DNA of 64,000 nucleotides. It comes from Rhizobium sophoriradicis. GTDB lineage: Bacteria; Pseudomonadota; Alphaproteobacteria; Rhizobiales; Rhizobiaceae. Numbering within the stretch: position 1 is the first letter of the stretch; each line of letters starts with the position of its first letter. The stretch spans positions 176,839-240,838 of the forward strand of contig NZ_RQIH01000012.1 of NCBI RefSeq assembly GCF_003939025.1, written 5' to 3'. Positions 16,936 to 24,937 of the stretch are shown here, in pieces. A program made the translations under genes and the position numbers. A model generated the notes under the pieces. The model had not been told where the DNA came from. It saw nothing but the letters and a program-made list of their open reading frames with translations, and did not search any database.

Positions 16936-17148
16936 TTAGCCGTCGAAGTGACCGGAAAGGGCAACCTGCGCCGACGAAACGGCGACAGCCAGATCGACGC
17001 CCTTCACGATAATGCCGCCGGCTTTGCGCAGGTTGCTCGCAGTCGCCAAGTCCCCCGTCGGATTGAGCGGCGTAACCGTGCCCGCGTCGAGATCGACGAG
17101 CCAAAGACCAGTCTCGCCCGGTATTCCTATGATAACAACTTTCGTCAT
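16936..17148 (-). CDS. Small ORF (70 aa) directly upstream of ycaO, candidate substrate or accessory peptide
   Basis: 70 aa starting at ATG 17148 with GAGGGG 8 bases upstream, 21 bases after the SARP-like gene. The sequence is hydrophobic and Gly/Val-rich, with MTKVVIIGIPGETGLWLVD at the start and KGVDLAVAVSSAQVALSG near the end. It has no Cys and few Ser/Thr, so it does not look like a classical azole core, but a backbone thioamide does not need those residues. It ends 8 bases before the ycaO start. No known family recognised; precursor status is inference from position only. Confidence 0.6.
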   Translation of the reverse strand: MTKVVIIGIPGETGLWLVDLDAGTVTPLNPTGDLATASNLRKAGGIIVKGVDLAVAVSSAQVALSGHFDG

Positions 17149-17169
17149 GTAAATGCCCCTCAGCTATTG

Positions 17170-19014
17170 TTAAAAACCGGCCCTCAACAGGCCCTCTCGA
17201 TAGAGCTCTTTTTGCCACTGTTCCTTCATGGGAACAATGGCGAGCCACTTCTCGACGTCGAACACCGGGTTGATGCTTTCGGCGCGTTGCCGATGGAAGA
17301 GTGCCCGTTTCCGATCGCCGATCATTGCGCAACTGGCCGCGGCAATACGATGGGCCGGCGCTTTGTCTTTCATCGCCTCGACATAGGCGATGGCCTCCTC
17401 ATACTGTTCCAGAAAGAAACTGGCTCCGGCAGCGCACCACAGATAGGCGTCGGGTGCGATCGGATTGAGCGAAATTGCTTTTCTGATCTTTTCGAGCGCG
17501 TCGCCGGGGCGGGATGCATGCACGAGCGTGTCGGCATGGCTGTAGATGACATCGGCAAAATGCGGGCTGAGCTCTTCCGCCAGATGAAGGGCCTCGACGC
17601 TGGCATCGACATCGCCGAGATAAAGTTTGGTGACGCCAAGCTCACGATGGCCTGCCGCCGATTCCGGATCCCGCTCGATCGCCCGAAGCGCATTCTGCTC
17701 TGCCAGATGCAGCAGCTCGTTGTTTCCTTGCGCCGTGACGAGCCATTCGCTGGTGAAGGTTCTTGCCAGTCCCGTAAACGAGGCGGAGAAATCCGCCTTA
17801 TACGACAGCGACTGCTTGAACGCCTTCCTTGCCCGGCGAATATGCGGCAATGTCAGCTTGCTCATCAAGCTAGAGCCGACGAGGTAGGCGTGGTAGGCCC
17901 CGGGATCGGCCTCGAAACGCAACCGCTCCTCCTCGTTTTCAGCCAGCTCGCGGGCCACCGACTCGGTCAACTGCTGGGCGATCACCCGCCTGTGGCGCGG
18001 CAATGTAGCGCGCGTCATCGCAAAGCGGTTGGCCCAGATGATCTCATCCGTGGGAAAGTAGATCAGCTGCGCGAACAACCCCTCTTCCGAAAGTCGAGTG
18101 TCCAGAAGATAGGCGATCGAGTGCCGTGCGACCACCGCAGCCTTCTCGGAGTCGCGGCGGATCTGGCCGGCCGTATGCGGCGCGACGATGGAAATGTTTC
18201 GAAGTGCGCACAATTCTATGGTGACGTCTTCGATCAGGGCGTTGGCAAGGGCAAGTCCGGCATCGGCATGCTTGGCTGTCGGGGGAAGCAACACCAGACG
18301 AGGCAGGATCAGCGGCGCCGCCGATATGCGTTCGATGTTGGCCGGCTGGCTGCCAGGCTCGGAGCGCTTCACCTCCACCCTTGGATGGCCGTCGTCATTT
18401 GCCGATCTCTCGGAAAACGATGAGCCGCGGGATATCTGGTGCAGCAGCGCCCTCACCTGCTCGTCATTCGGATCCCGCTCGAGGACTTGCAGGGCGGCGC
18501 TCGAAACGATGCGCGCCGCGCCGGGCTTCTGCACTTCGGGCAGCGCCTCCAGCAATGCCTGCCGCAATTGCAGCGCCTGGGCGTCTCGCTGCGCCCTGAT
18601 CCACGCATCGATCGGCTTTGTCGCAGGCTTGATATTTCCGATGAAACCGCGCTGGGTCAATTCGGCGATCGCCTGCAGCCGATCCAGCGGCGTACCGCCG
18701 GCCCGAAAGACATCCAGATCGCTGCAAACCACCTGCGTGTTGAGGCGAACCGTCGTGGCGGTGAAATCGAAGGCTATTTCGGCGCGGCCACCGTCCATTT
18801 CGCGGATGCGCGACAGCATTTTGCGCAGATTGAGCCGCGCCAATTCCGGCTCGACGTCGCTCCAGAGAAACTGCGCCAGTTCATAGCGGCTGAGCTCATG
18901 GCTTGCCCCGGCATAGAGATGGGCCATCATCAACAGACCTTTGATCGGATAGCGAACCAGCTCGCCATTCGTCTCGGTCAACCGCAGATCGCCAAATGTC
19001 TGCAGATGAAGCAC
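17170..19014 (-). CDS. SARP-like regulator: winged-helix/BTAD N-terminus, TolB-like middle, TPR C-terminus
   Basis: 614 aa from GTG 19014 (GAGG 7 bases upstream, 9 bases after the XRE gene stop). Residues 1-90 resemble an OmpR/SARP DNA-binding domain (FGDLRLTETNGELVRYPIKG, RYELAQFLWSD, NLRKMLSRIRE). Residues 90-190 look like a BTAD helical region (LDVFRAGGTPLDRLQAIAEL). Residues 235-350 resemble the TolB/adenylate-cyclase-associated module (LALANALIEDVTIELCALRN). Residues 370-590 are TPR-like helices (ALEKIRKAISLNPIAPDAYLW). SARP proteins usually activate secondary-metabolite clusters, so it may switch on the YcaO/TfuA operon. Its ligand, if any, is unknown. Confidence 0.72.
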   Translation of the reverse strand: MLHLQTFGDLRLTETNGELVRYPIKGLLMMAHLYAGASHELSRYELAQFLWSDVEPELARLNLRKMLSRIREMDGGRAEIAFDFTATTVRLNTQVVCSDLDVFRAGGTPLDRLQAIAELTQRGFIGNIKPATKPIDAWIRAQRDAQALQLRQALLEALPEVQKPGAARIVSSAALQVLERDPNDEQVRALLHQISRGSSFSERSANDDGHPRVEVKRSEPGSQPANIERISAAPLILPRLVLLPPTAKHADAGLALANALIEDVTIELCALRNISIVAPHTAGQIRRDSEKAAVVARHSIAYLLDTRLSEEGLFAQLIYFPTDEIIWANRFAMTRATLPRHRRVIAQQLTESVARELAENEEERLRFEADPGAYHAYLVGSSLMSKLTLPHIRRARKAFKQSLSYKADFSASFTGLARTFTSEWLVTAQGNNELLHLAEQNALRAIERDPESAAGHRELGVTKLYLGDVDASVEALHLAEELSPHFADVIYSHADTLVHASRPGDALEKIRKAISLNPIAPDAYLWCAAGASFFLEQYEEAIAYVEAMKDKAPAHRIAAASCAMIGDRKRALFHRQRAESINPVFDVEKWLAIVPMKEQWQKELYREGLLRAGF

Positions 19015-19023
19015 GATCCATCC

Positions 19024-19449
19024 TCAGTTGTGCGCCACCGGATCCTGCAGCTCGCTGTCGATGTCGGGCAAGCCCGTAACCGCCAGGCTTTTGGCCAGTG
19101 CCACCAGTTTTTGCCTGATATTCGGATCCTCAATGGCGATAAACGCCTTGTTGAGCGCCAGTCCTTCCTTCGACGACAGGAATTTGTTCAACTCGCTCGT
19201 CTCACCTTCGATCGGTCCGGCACCGCCGTTCTCGAAGAAAAAGCCGACGGGCACGCGAAGGATCTCGGAAATGCGCTGAAGACGGCTGGCGCCGATACGA
19301 TTGGTTCCTTTTTCGTATTTCTGAATCTGTTGAAAGGTAATGCCCAGAAGTTCAGCCAAACCATGCTGGGTCATCCCGAGCGTCTTTCGCCGAACTCTCA
19401 CGCGGTTGCCAACATAGACGTCGATCGAATTCGGCGATTTGGCCTTCAT
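19024..19449 (-). CDS. XRE-family (PraR-like) transcriptional regulator
   Basis: 141 aa. A helix-turn-helix domain of the Cro/C1 type covers about residues 12-70 (VGNRVRVRRKTLGMTQ, LAELLGITFQQIQKYEKG, NRIGASRLQRISEIL, VPVGFFFE). This arrangement is typical of a rhizobial family that includes PraR, a regulator of quorum sensing and surface properties. ATG 19449 has GGGAG upstream. It is the first gene of the operon leading to SARP, the 70-aa ORF, YcaO and TfuA, so it probably controls its own promoter. It is unlikely to be PraR itself, because it sits in an accessory cluster. Confidence 0.82.
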   Translation of the reverse strand: MKAKSPNSIDVYVGNRVRVRRKTLGMTQHGLAELLGITFQQIQKYEKGTNRIGASRLQRISEILRVPVGFFFENGGAGPIEGETSELNKFLSSKEGLALNKAFIAIEDPNIRQKLVALAKSLAVTGLPDIDSELQDPVAHN

Positions 19450-19676
19450 GAAAACAAGTCTCCCGCTTTATCAGCACGCCCGCTGTATAATGGAGAATTT
19501 GCGCAAGAATGCAACTAAAAGTAAATATTTTGTAAGGATTTTTTTCAGCGCTGCACACAGTACAAACAACCTGTGGATTACCGCAGGCGCGTACAATGAC
19601 AGCTATATAAGGAGTACATTATCGCGCAAGTCAGAGCGAAGGCGGATCGTCAAAATCTGCCTGCCGCCCTGTCTTC

Positions 19677-20309
19677 CTAAAGAGGCTTTTCAGCCACGGC
19701 GATCATCGACTTGGCAAGAGCAGGTATCCTTCCGACATATTCGAAACGAATACTGTGGAATCCGGCATCAAGCAGCAGCGTGCTCAGGGTGTTTCTCGAC
19801 CAGAACTTGATATGTCCATGATCCTTCAGCGGCATGAAGTGATCATCCATTTTCCCAAGCGCTGCCAGGGCGACATTCTTCAGATAGCCATGATAGGGCG
19901 TCGATACCACGGCGATGCCGCCAGGCTTGACCAGATCATACATTGTCGAGGTGAAGGCCTTGGGATCATAGACATGCTCGACCACCTCCAGGCTGATCAC
20001 AGCGTCGAAGGTGCCGTATTCCCCGGAAAGCTCGTCATAGGCCGAACCGACATTCAGCGGCAGCCCGGGATATTTGACATTGGCTTTGGCGATGCCATCG
20101 CTTGAAGGATCGACGCCGACGACGCAATATCCCTCTTTCGCAAGAGCTGCGGCCGCCCCGCCCGTGCCGCATCCCAGATCGAAGACATCGGCCTTCGCCG
20201 AGCCCGCAAAATGGCCTTCCAGCACCCCAAGCACAGTTGGCAGGATGTAGGAATGCGCGGTTGTCGGTTTAGCGTGGATATAGGTGGTCGCGTCCAGTTC
20301 GACGGACAT
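19677..20309 (-). CDS. Class I SAM-dependent methyltransferase (UbiG/Methyltransf_23-like)
   Basis: 210 aa. SAM motif I is VFDLGCGTGGAAAAL, the acidic motif II loop is CVVGVDPSSDG, and the post-core reads FDAVISLEVVEHVYDP and KPGGIAVVSTPYHGYLKN. ATG 20309 is chosen because AAGGAG lies 5 bases upstream; the open frame extends further but without a site. It points toward the XRE operon but is separated from it by 227 bases. It could methylate a sugar of the polysaccharide, or the peptide product of the YcaO system. Neither is shown by the sequence. Confidence 0.78.
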   Translation of the reverse strand: MSVELDATTYIHAKPTTAHSYILPTVLGVLEGHFAGSAKADVFDLGCGTGGAAAALAKEGYCVVGVDPSSDGIAKANVKYPGLPLNVGSAYDELSGEYGTFDAVISLEVVEHVYDPKAFTSTMYDLVKPGGIAVVSTPYHGYLKNVALAALGKMDDHFMPLKDHGHIKFWSRNTLSTLLLDAGFHSIRFEYVGRIPALAKSMIAVAEKPL

Positions 20310-20616
20310 ATCCTCTCCTTTCTGCAAGTTCGCGGCAGACCCTATAGAAGAATACGTCGAAAATTGGGTAAAACCCGGCAAAACTGGATGTCCATCAAGA
20401 ATATAACCGGTAGTTTTTAAATAAAAATCTTAACCTTTGCGCGAAACATGAAACAAAGATGGCAGCAGCAACGGATGGCTGCACGCACTGAGATTGGATC
20501 TGAACCGGTCACTCTGAAATCTCGTCGACATAAGCAAGAAAAACCGGAAGAGGCCGAGAAGCATAGGAGACTGCATTGACCGTTTTGCCTGTCACGGCCG
20601 CGGATCATCCGCGATC
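20310..20616. other. Divergent intergenic region
   Basis: Lies between the methyltransferase (minus) and a membrane protein (plus). AT-rich around 20340-20450. No gene seen; likely to contain both promoters. Confidence 0.45.
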
Positions 20617-21681
20617 TTGGCTGCGGCCATAGCGGCCGGTGCATTTGAGAGTATCAAGATCGGGAAATTCAAGCCGCTTCCGGCAGATCTGAAGCGCGCG
20701 CTTCTTGCCGATGACACGCCCGACGCGGCAGAATGCCGAACAGCAAGCCAAAGATATTTAACGGATGGATGTATACTGCTGTATCAAGACAGCCCGATCG
20801 AAACCCTTCTCGCGTATTCGGAGAAGATAAGCTTGCCCGACAATCCGTCGCCCGTATATGCGAAACAGCCTGTGAGAAAACCGCGGATTCCCGTGGTCTT
20901 CTGGTTGCTGCTGACGATTTCCCTGTCGCTCATCATCGGAACCGTGCTTCTTTCCAACGACATGAAGCACTTGAGGACGATCGATCGCTATTTCGGCCTC
21001 GATCTCTTTTCATATGAGGTCAAGCCACCGCCACCGAAGGCGCTTCCCCGCCCGGCACCACCGGCCTCCGTCAGGCTTCCCTTACATGCCTTCGCACCGC
21101 CTATGGCGCAGACCGCATCAACCTTTCTGCGGACGTGGCGCATCTCAGGAGCGGCAATGTGCGCTGCCCTGCGCGACGCCGGCATCCAAACCAGCGATTG
21201 GGCGGCAGCGAACTTCAACGCCGCTACCTTCGAATGTTTTTTCGAACACAGCGGCAAACGTGAAAATGATCAACTTCCCAGTTCCATCTTCGTCATTGTT
21301 CGCGGCGACGCAGCCGGCACGATCAACAACATGCGCGTGAAGATCATCAATCCAGAGACCGACCAGAACGGCCAGCTCGACCCGAGTATCCTGCGGATTT
21401 TCGAGGTCATGCTCAGCCAACCGCAATGGTTGGATTTTCATGAGGCGCTGAACGCAATCAAGAATCTGAGGGAGATCAAGGAAGACGGTTTCGGCGCCAG
21501 CATCACCTTCAGCCGCGAAGTGCTCAACCCGGAACGCTACAATTTTACGCTCTCGCTGAATGCGGCCTCGGGCCCCCAACAGAGAACGAGAAATTATTTT
21601 TCCGACAGAACCTGGCTTCCATCGCCGGAGCCGACGGCTGAGACCGACCCCGCGCAATCGGCGCCGGCATCAGCGCAATAA
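20617..21681 (+). CDS. Single-pass membrane protein of unknown function
   Basis: 354 aa from TTG 20617, a poor start without a clear ribosome-binding site, so the N-terminus is uncertain. An N-terminal cytoplasmic part of about 95 residues is followed by one strong membrane helix (VVFWLLLTISLSLIIGTVLL, about 92-111), a Pro-rich linker (PPPPKALPRPAPP) and a C-terminal domain with Cys residues (MCAALRDAGIQ, FECFFEH). The layout suggests a periplasmic domain anchored in the inner membrane. I may be recalling a rhizobial DUF near EPS genes (DUF6030), but I cannot confirm it. Function unknown. Confidence 0.6.
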   Translation: MAAAIAAGAFESIKIGKFKPLPADLKRALLADDTPDAAECRTASQRYLTDGCILLYQDSPIETLLAYSEKISLPDNPSPVYAKQPVRKPRIPVVFWLLLTISLSLIIGTVLLSNDMKHLRTIDRYFGLDLFSYEVKPPPPKALPRPAPPASVRLPLHAFAPPMAQTASTFLRTWRISGAAMCAALRDAGIQTSDWAAANFNAATFECFFEHSGKRENDQLPSSIFVIVRGDAAGTINNMRVKIINPETDQNGQLDPSILRIFEVMLSQPQWLDFHEALNAIKNLREIKEDGFGASITFSREVLNPERYNFTLSLNAASGPQQRTRNYFSDRTWLPSPEPTAETDPAQSAPASAQ

Positions 21682-22150
21682 AACGGGAATGAGCAGCTGC
21701 GGACGCAGGTCGAGGCCGCCCGCGTGACCTGTCTGTCAGGCATGCGACCTGCGTCGTCGTGACGCCGGGCCAGAATTTGGTAAAGCTCTTTTCAAAACTG
21801 TCCCCGCCCGGTCGTTCGCTGCCGTAAAAAACCAAGGCTGCGCACTGTAGGTCATCGAGACGAGAGAAATCGTTTCGAAGGGTCGCCATAAAAAAACGGC
21901 ATTTTGAAATGCCATATGAAAAACGCTCATTACGCAGCTGAACCAATCTTCCATCACGAGCGTCCTCCGGGAAGATCTATCTCTTGGCACAGACTGAAAA
22001 GCCTAGCGGATACAGTATTCGCTCCAGGGAAAGTAAGAGGTTGCATCACTCCGCCAAAGCAAACGCAACTCGGTACGGAACCGCCGCAAACCGACCCGGC
22101 TGCCGCAAGTTCGGTCCCGGACATGAGAAAAGCCCACAGCGAGGATTAGA
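21682..22150. other. Intergenic region before the GH10 gene
   Basis: About 470 bases without a gene I can support. Short ORFs on both strands lack ribosome-binding sites. The end holds GAGG before the GH10 start. Confidence 0.5.
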
Positions 22151-23224
22151 ATGAACAGAAGACGTTTCCTCGCTTCGCTTCCGCTCGCGCTGTCTTTTGT
22201 TCAGGCGGGCGCGGTCCTGGCCAAGGCGCCGGCGGAACCAGGGCTGCGCGCCCTTGCCGACAGCAAATCGTTACGGTTCGGATCGGCAATCGACCTGCAA
22301 AATATTGGCGATCCAGCCGCCTGTGAGCTCTATGTCGACAATGTCAATTCCATAACGCCGCGCAACGAATTGAAGTGGAAAGCGACGGAAAAAAGTCCCG
22401 GCGTTTTTTCCTTCGGTGGCGCCGACAGGATGGTTGCATTCGCACGAAAAAACAACATGAGGGTTTATGGGCATACGCTGATCTGGTATCGCGCCCCGGA
22501 TTGGGTGTCTGAGATCTCCGACGCGCGAGCCCTCCGGACGGTCATGAACCGTCATATAAAACAGGTTGTCGCTCGCTATAAGGGCTCCGTCGATGCCTGG
22601 GATGTGGTGAACGAGCCGTTGGAATATGATGCGCCCGACCTCAGAAATTGTGTTTTCCGACGCCTTCTCGGCGACGATTACATTCGCATGAGTTTCGATA
22701 TGGCGCATGAGGCCGATCCGGCTGCGACGCTGGTACTCAACGAAACGCATCTTGAGAAAAAATCCGACATTTTCGAACAAAAGCGCGTGCACATTCTCAA
22801 AATCGTCGAGAAGCTCGTCGCCAGCAAGACTCCGATCAACGCGGTTGGGCTGCAGGCGCATTTCCGCCCGGGTCTCGACCGGATCGATCCGGAGGGAATG
22901 GGGCGTTTTTGCGCGGCTCTGAAGGATATGGGTATCGGTGTCTATATCACCGAACTCGATGCTTCCTGCCACTTCCTGAAGCACGACCAAGGCTTCACGC
23001 CGGCCGCCTACGCCGATATTTTTCGTGACGTGATCACCGTGGCGGCCGAACGCGGCGACTTGAAAGGCGTCACCGTATGGGGCATGTCGGAAAAATACGG
23101 CGAGCCCGATGAAACGGAGACCGATGCCGATGCAGCCTGCACAAAGCGCATTAATCTCTACGATGAAAACAACGCGCCGCGCAGTTCAGCTGATGGCATC
23201 CGGCGGGCAATAGAGGCGATGTGA
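22151..23224 (+). CDS. GH10-family endo-beta-1,4-glycanase (xylanase-like), exported by Tat
   Basis: 357 aa. The N-terminus (NRRRFLASLPLALSF) carries a twin-arginine signal. The GH10 TIM barrel shows NELKWKATE, YGHTLIWY, the acid/base Glu in WDVVNEP (about residue 157) and the nucleophile Glu in YITELDAS (about 267). GH10 enzymes cut beta-1,4-xylans and a few other beta-glycans. Inside an EPS locus it more likely trims or releases the bacterium's own polysaccharide than degrades plant xylan; the UDP-xylose-synthase-like gene at 3.0 kb fits a xylose-containing polymer. GAGG lies 6 bases before the ATG. It leads a run of genes to 24.9 kb. Confidence 0.85.
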   Translation: MNRRRFLASLPLALSFVQAGAVLAKAPAEPGLRALADSKSLRFGSAIDLQNIGDPAACELYVDNVNSITPRNELKWKATEKSPGVFSFGGADRMVAFARKNNMRVYGHTLIWYRAPDWVSEISDARALRTVMNRHIKQVVARYKGSVDAWDVVNEPLEYDAPDLRNCVFRRLLGDDYIRMSFDMAHEADPAATLVLNETHLEKKSDIFEQKRVHILKIVEKLVASKTPINAVGLQAHFRPGLDRIDPEGMGRFCAALKDMGIGVYITELDASCHFLKHDQGFTPAAYADIFRDVITVAAERGDLKGVTVWGMSEKYGEPDETETDADAACTKRINLYDENNAPRSSADGIRRAIEAM

Positions 23225-23255
23225 TGCGCAAGACAACGGAGACGTCGACAGATTC

Positions 23256-24407
23256 ATGAAAAAGGCAGTTATTTATGTGGAAAAATTTCTGCCTGCCAGC
23301 CAGGCATTTGTCCTCAATCAAGCGGTAGCGTTTCGTTCGTTCGAGGCGGAAATTCTTGCCGGTACGCGAATTTCCTCGGCCCACACAAAAAAATCCACTG
23401 TTAAGGTTCACGACATCCGCCGGTCCCCGATCGCGCGGGCCGGTGAACTGCTGTTGAAAATTCCACAGGTCGGCCTGCCTTCGCTCTTTCCCGCGATCGG
23501 CCGGGCCGATCTGGTTCACGCGCATTTCGGCAAGAACGGCTACGTCATCGGTCCCTTGGCGCGGGCCGCCGGCAAGCCGCTCGTCACAACGTTTCACGGC
23601 TTCGACGCCACCTATCGCGGCGATCCGAAAAAACCGGGCGGCTTCAATCAGGTGCGCTTCTTCGCCAAGGGCCGGAGCGAGATGGCCGGTTGGAACAGCT
23701 GGAACATCGCCGTTTCCGATTTCATCCGCGACCGGCTGCTGGCGCTCGGTTTCCGTGCCGACCGCGTCTATCGCCACCACATCGGCATCGATCTCGATCT
23801 CTTCAAAATGGAACCTCGCCCCCGAAAAAAGGGACTGGTGGTTTCCATCGCCCGTTTCGTCGACTATAAGGGCCACCGCTTCATGATCGACGCGCTGTCG
23901 CGTGTGGCGGCGACCGGCACGCCGGTCGAATTCGTCATGGTGGGTCAGGGACCGCTGAAAGAGGAAATCGAGGCGCTAGCGCGTCGTTCCTTGCCAAGCG
24001 TCACGATCCATGAAAATCTGTCGCAGACTGAGATAAGGGATCTGCTGGCCAGTGCAGAGCTTTATCTCCACGGCAGCGTGACCCTCGACAATGGTCACGC
24101 AGAAGCGTTCGGCCTCGCCAATCTTGAGGCCGAGGCCGTCGGCACTCCGGTCGTCGCATTTCGCTCGGGAGGCGTGGGCGAAGCGATCGAGGAGGGGAAA
24201 ACTGGCTATCTCGTGGAGGAGCGGGATGTCGCGGGAATGGCGGAAGCGGTTGGAAAGCTGCTCAACGACCAGGCCCTGTGGACAACCTTCAGCGCGCGGG
24301 CACCGCTTCTGGTGGCCGAGCGCTTCGACATACGTCGACAAACGGGGATGCTCGAGGACTATTACAGTTCCGTGCTAGACGAATTTTCCAGCCGGGGTCG
24401 GACTTGA
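23256..24407 (+). CDS. Family 4 glycosyltransferase
   Basis: 383 aa. Two Rossmann-like halves: an N-terminal acceptor half (KAVIYVEKFLPASQAFVLNQ, VHAHFGKNGY, TFHGFDATYRG) and a C-terminal GT4 donor half (KGLVVSIARFVDYKGH, then the E-x7-E motif EAFGLANLE). It resembles the AmsK/WcaL-type enzymes of acidic exopolysaccharide pathways. It is cytoplasmic and membrane-associated and transfers a sugar with retention. The stop overlaps the acetyltransferase start (TGATG). The sugar is unknown. Confidence 0.82.
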   Translation: MKKAVIYVEKFLPASQAFVLNQAVAFRSFEAEILAGTRISSAHTKKSTVKVHDIRRSPIARAGELLLKIPQVGLPSLFPAIGRADLVHAHFGKNGYVIGPLARAAGKPLVTTFHGFDATYRGDPKKPGGFNQVRFFAKGRSEMAGWNSWNIAVSDFIRDRLLALGFRADRVYRHHIGIDLDLFKMEPRPRKKGLVVSIARFVDYKGHRFMIDALSRVAATGTPVEFVMVGQGPLKEEIEALARRSLPSVTIHENLSQTEIRDLLASAELYLHGSVTLDNGHAEAFGLANLEAEAVGTPVVAFRSGGVGEAIEEGKTGYLVEERDVAGMAEAVGKLLNDQALWTTFSARAPLLVAERFDIRRQTGMLEDYYSSVLDEFSSRGRT

Positions 24408-24895
24408 TGGTGCAGATAGGAAAGAAGCCGAAGTGGGGACTGAACGTATTTCGGCCGCTGCGGAACGGAATCGTCAGGGCCAAGTGGCTCTACTATACGA
24501 AATTCTGGGGAATGGACATCGATCCGACGGCAAGCTTTTCCTTAAGCGTGCGCTTCGATAAGACCAACCCGAAAGGCTTGCATATCGGCGCTGAGACCTA
24601 TGTCGCCTTCGAAGCCGCGATCCTGACCCACGACCTCACGCGCGGCCTCTATCTGCACACGAGGATCGGCAAACGCTGCTTCATCGGCGCCCGCAGCATC
24701 ATTCTGCCCGGCGTCGAAATCGGCGATGAGTGCGTCATCGGCTCGGGCTCGGTGGTGACCAAGAGCGTGCCGCCGCGCTCGCTCGTCGCCGGCAACCCGG
24801 CAAAGATAATCCGCAGCGACATCAAGATCATTTCGCGTTACGGCCGCATGGCGAGGAATGAGTCATCGGATGCATTTAAGGCAGCAGGCGAATAA
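24407..24895 (+). CDS. Hexapeptide-repeat acetyltransferase (WcaF/maltose O-acetyltransferase type)
   Basis: 162 aa from ATG 24407, overlapping the GT4 stop. A left-handed beta-helix of hexapeptide repeats is visible (IGAETYVAFEAAI, TRIGKRCFIGARSIILPGVEIGDECVIGSGSVV), ending in the typical LVAGNPAKII. The catalytic His is likely in ILTHDLTRG. Such trimers use acetyl-CoA to O-acetylate sugars. It probably decorates the repeat unit in the cytoplasm before export. The longer open frame upstream only overlaps the GT4 gene out of frame. Confidence 0.82.
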   Translation: MVQIGKKPKWGLNVFRPLRNGIVRAKWLYYTKFWGMDIDPTASFSLSVRFDKTNPKGLHIGAETYVAFEAAILTHDLTRGLYLHTRIGKRCFIGARSIILPGVEIGDECVIGSGSVVTKSVPPRSLVAGNPAKIIRSDIKIISRYGRMARNESSDAFKAAGE

Positions 24896-24937
24896 TTGAA
24901 GCTTTCCAGATTAGGCGCAGTGTCTCCGAGGAATGAT

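Noticed and set aside
16909..18423. Long plus-strand ORF (504 aa) opposite YcaO and SARP genes
   Set aside because: Arg/Gln/Gly-rich product typical of antisense frames in G+C-rich DNA; the minus-strand genes have domains, ribosome-binding sites and operon spacing.
21904..22149. 81-aa ORF directly before the GH10 gene
   Set aside because: No ribosome-binding site and unlikely composition; adjacency is not enough support.
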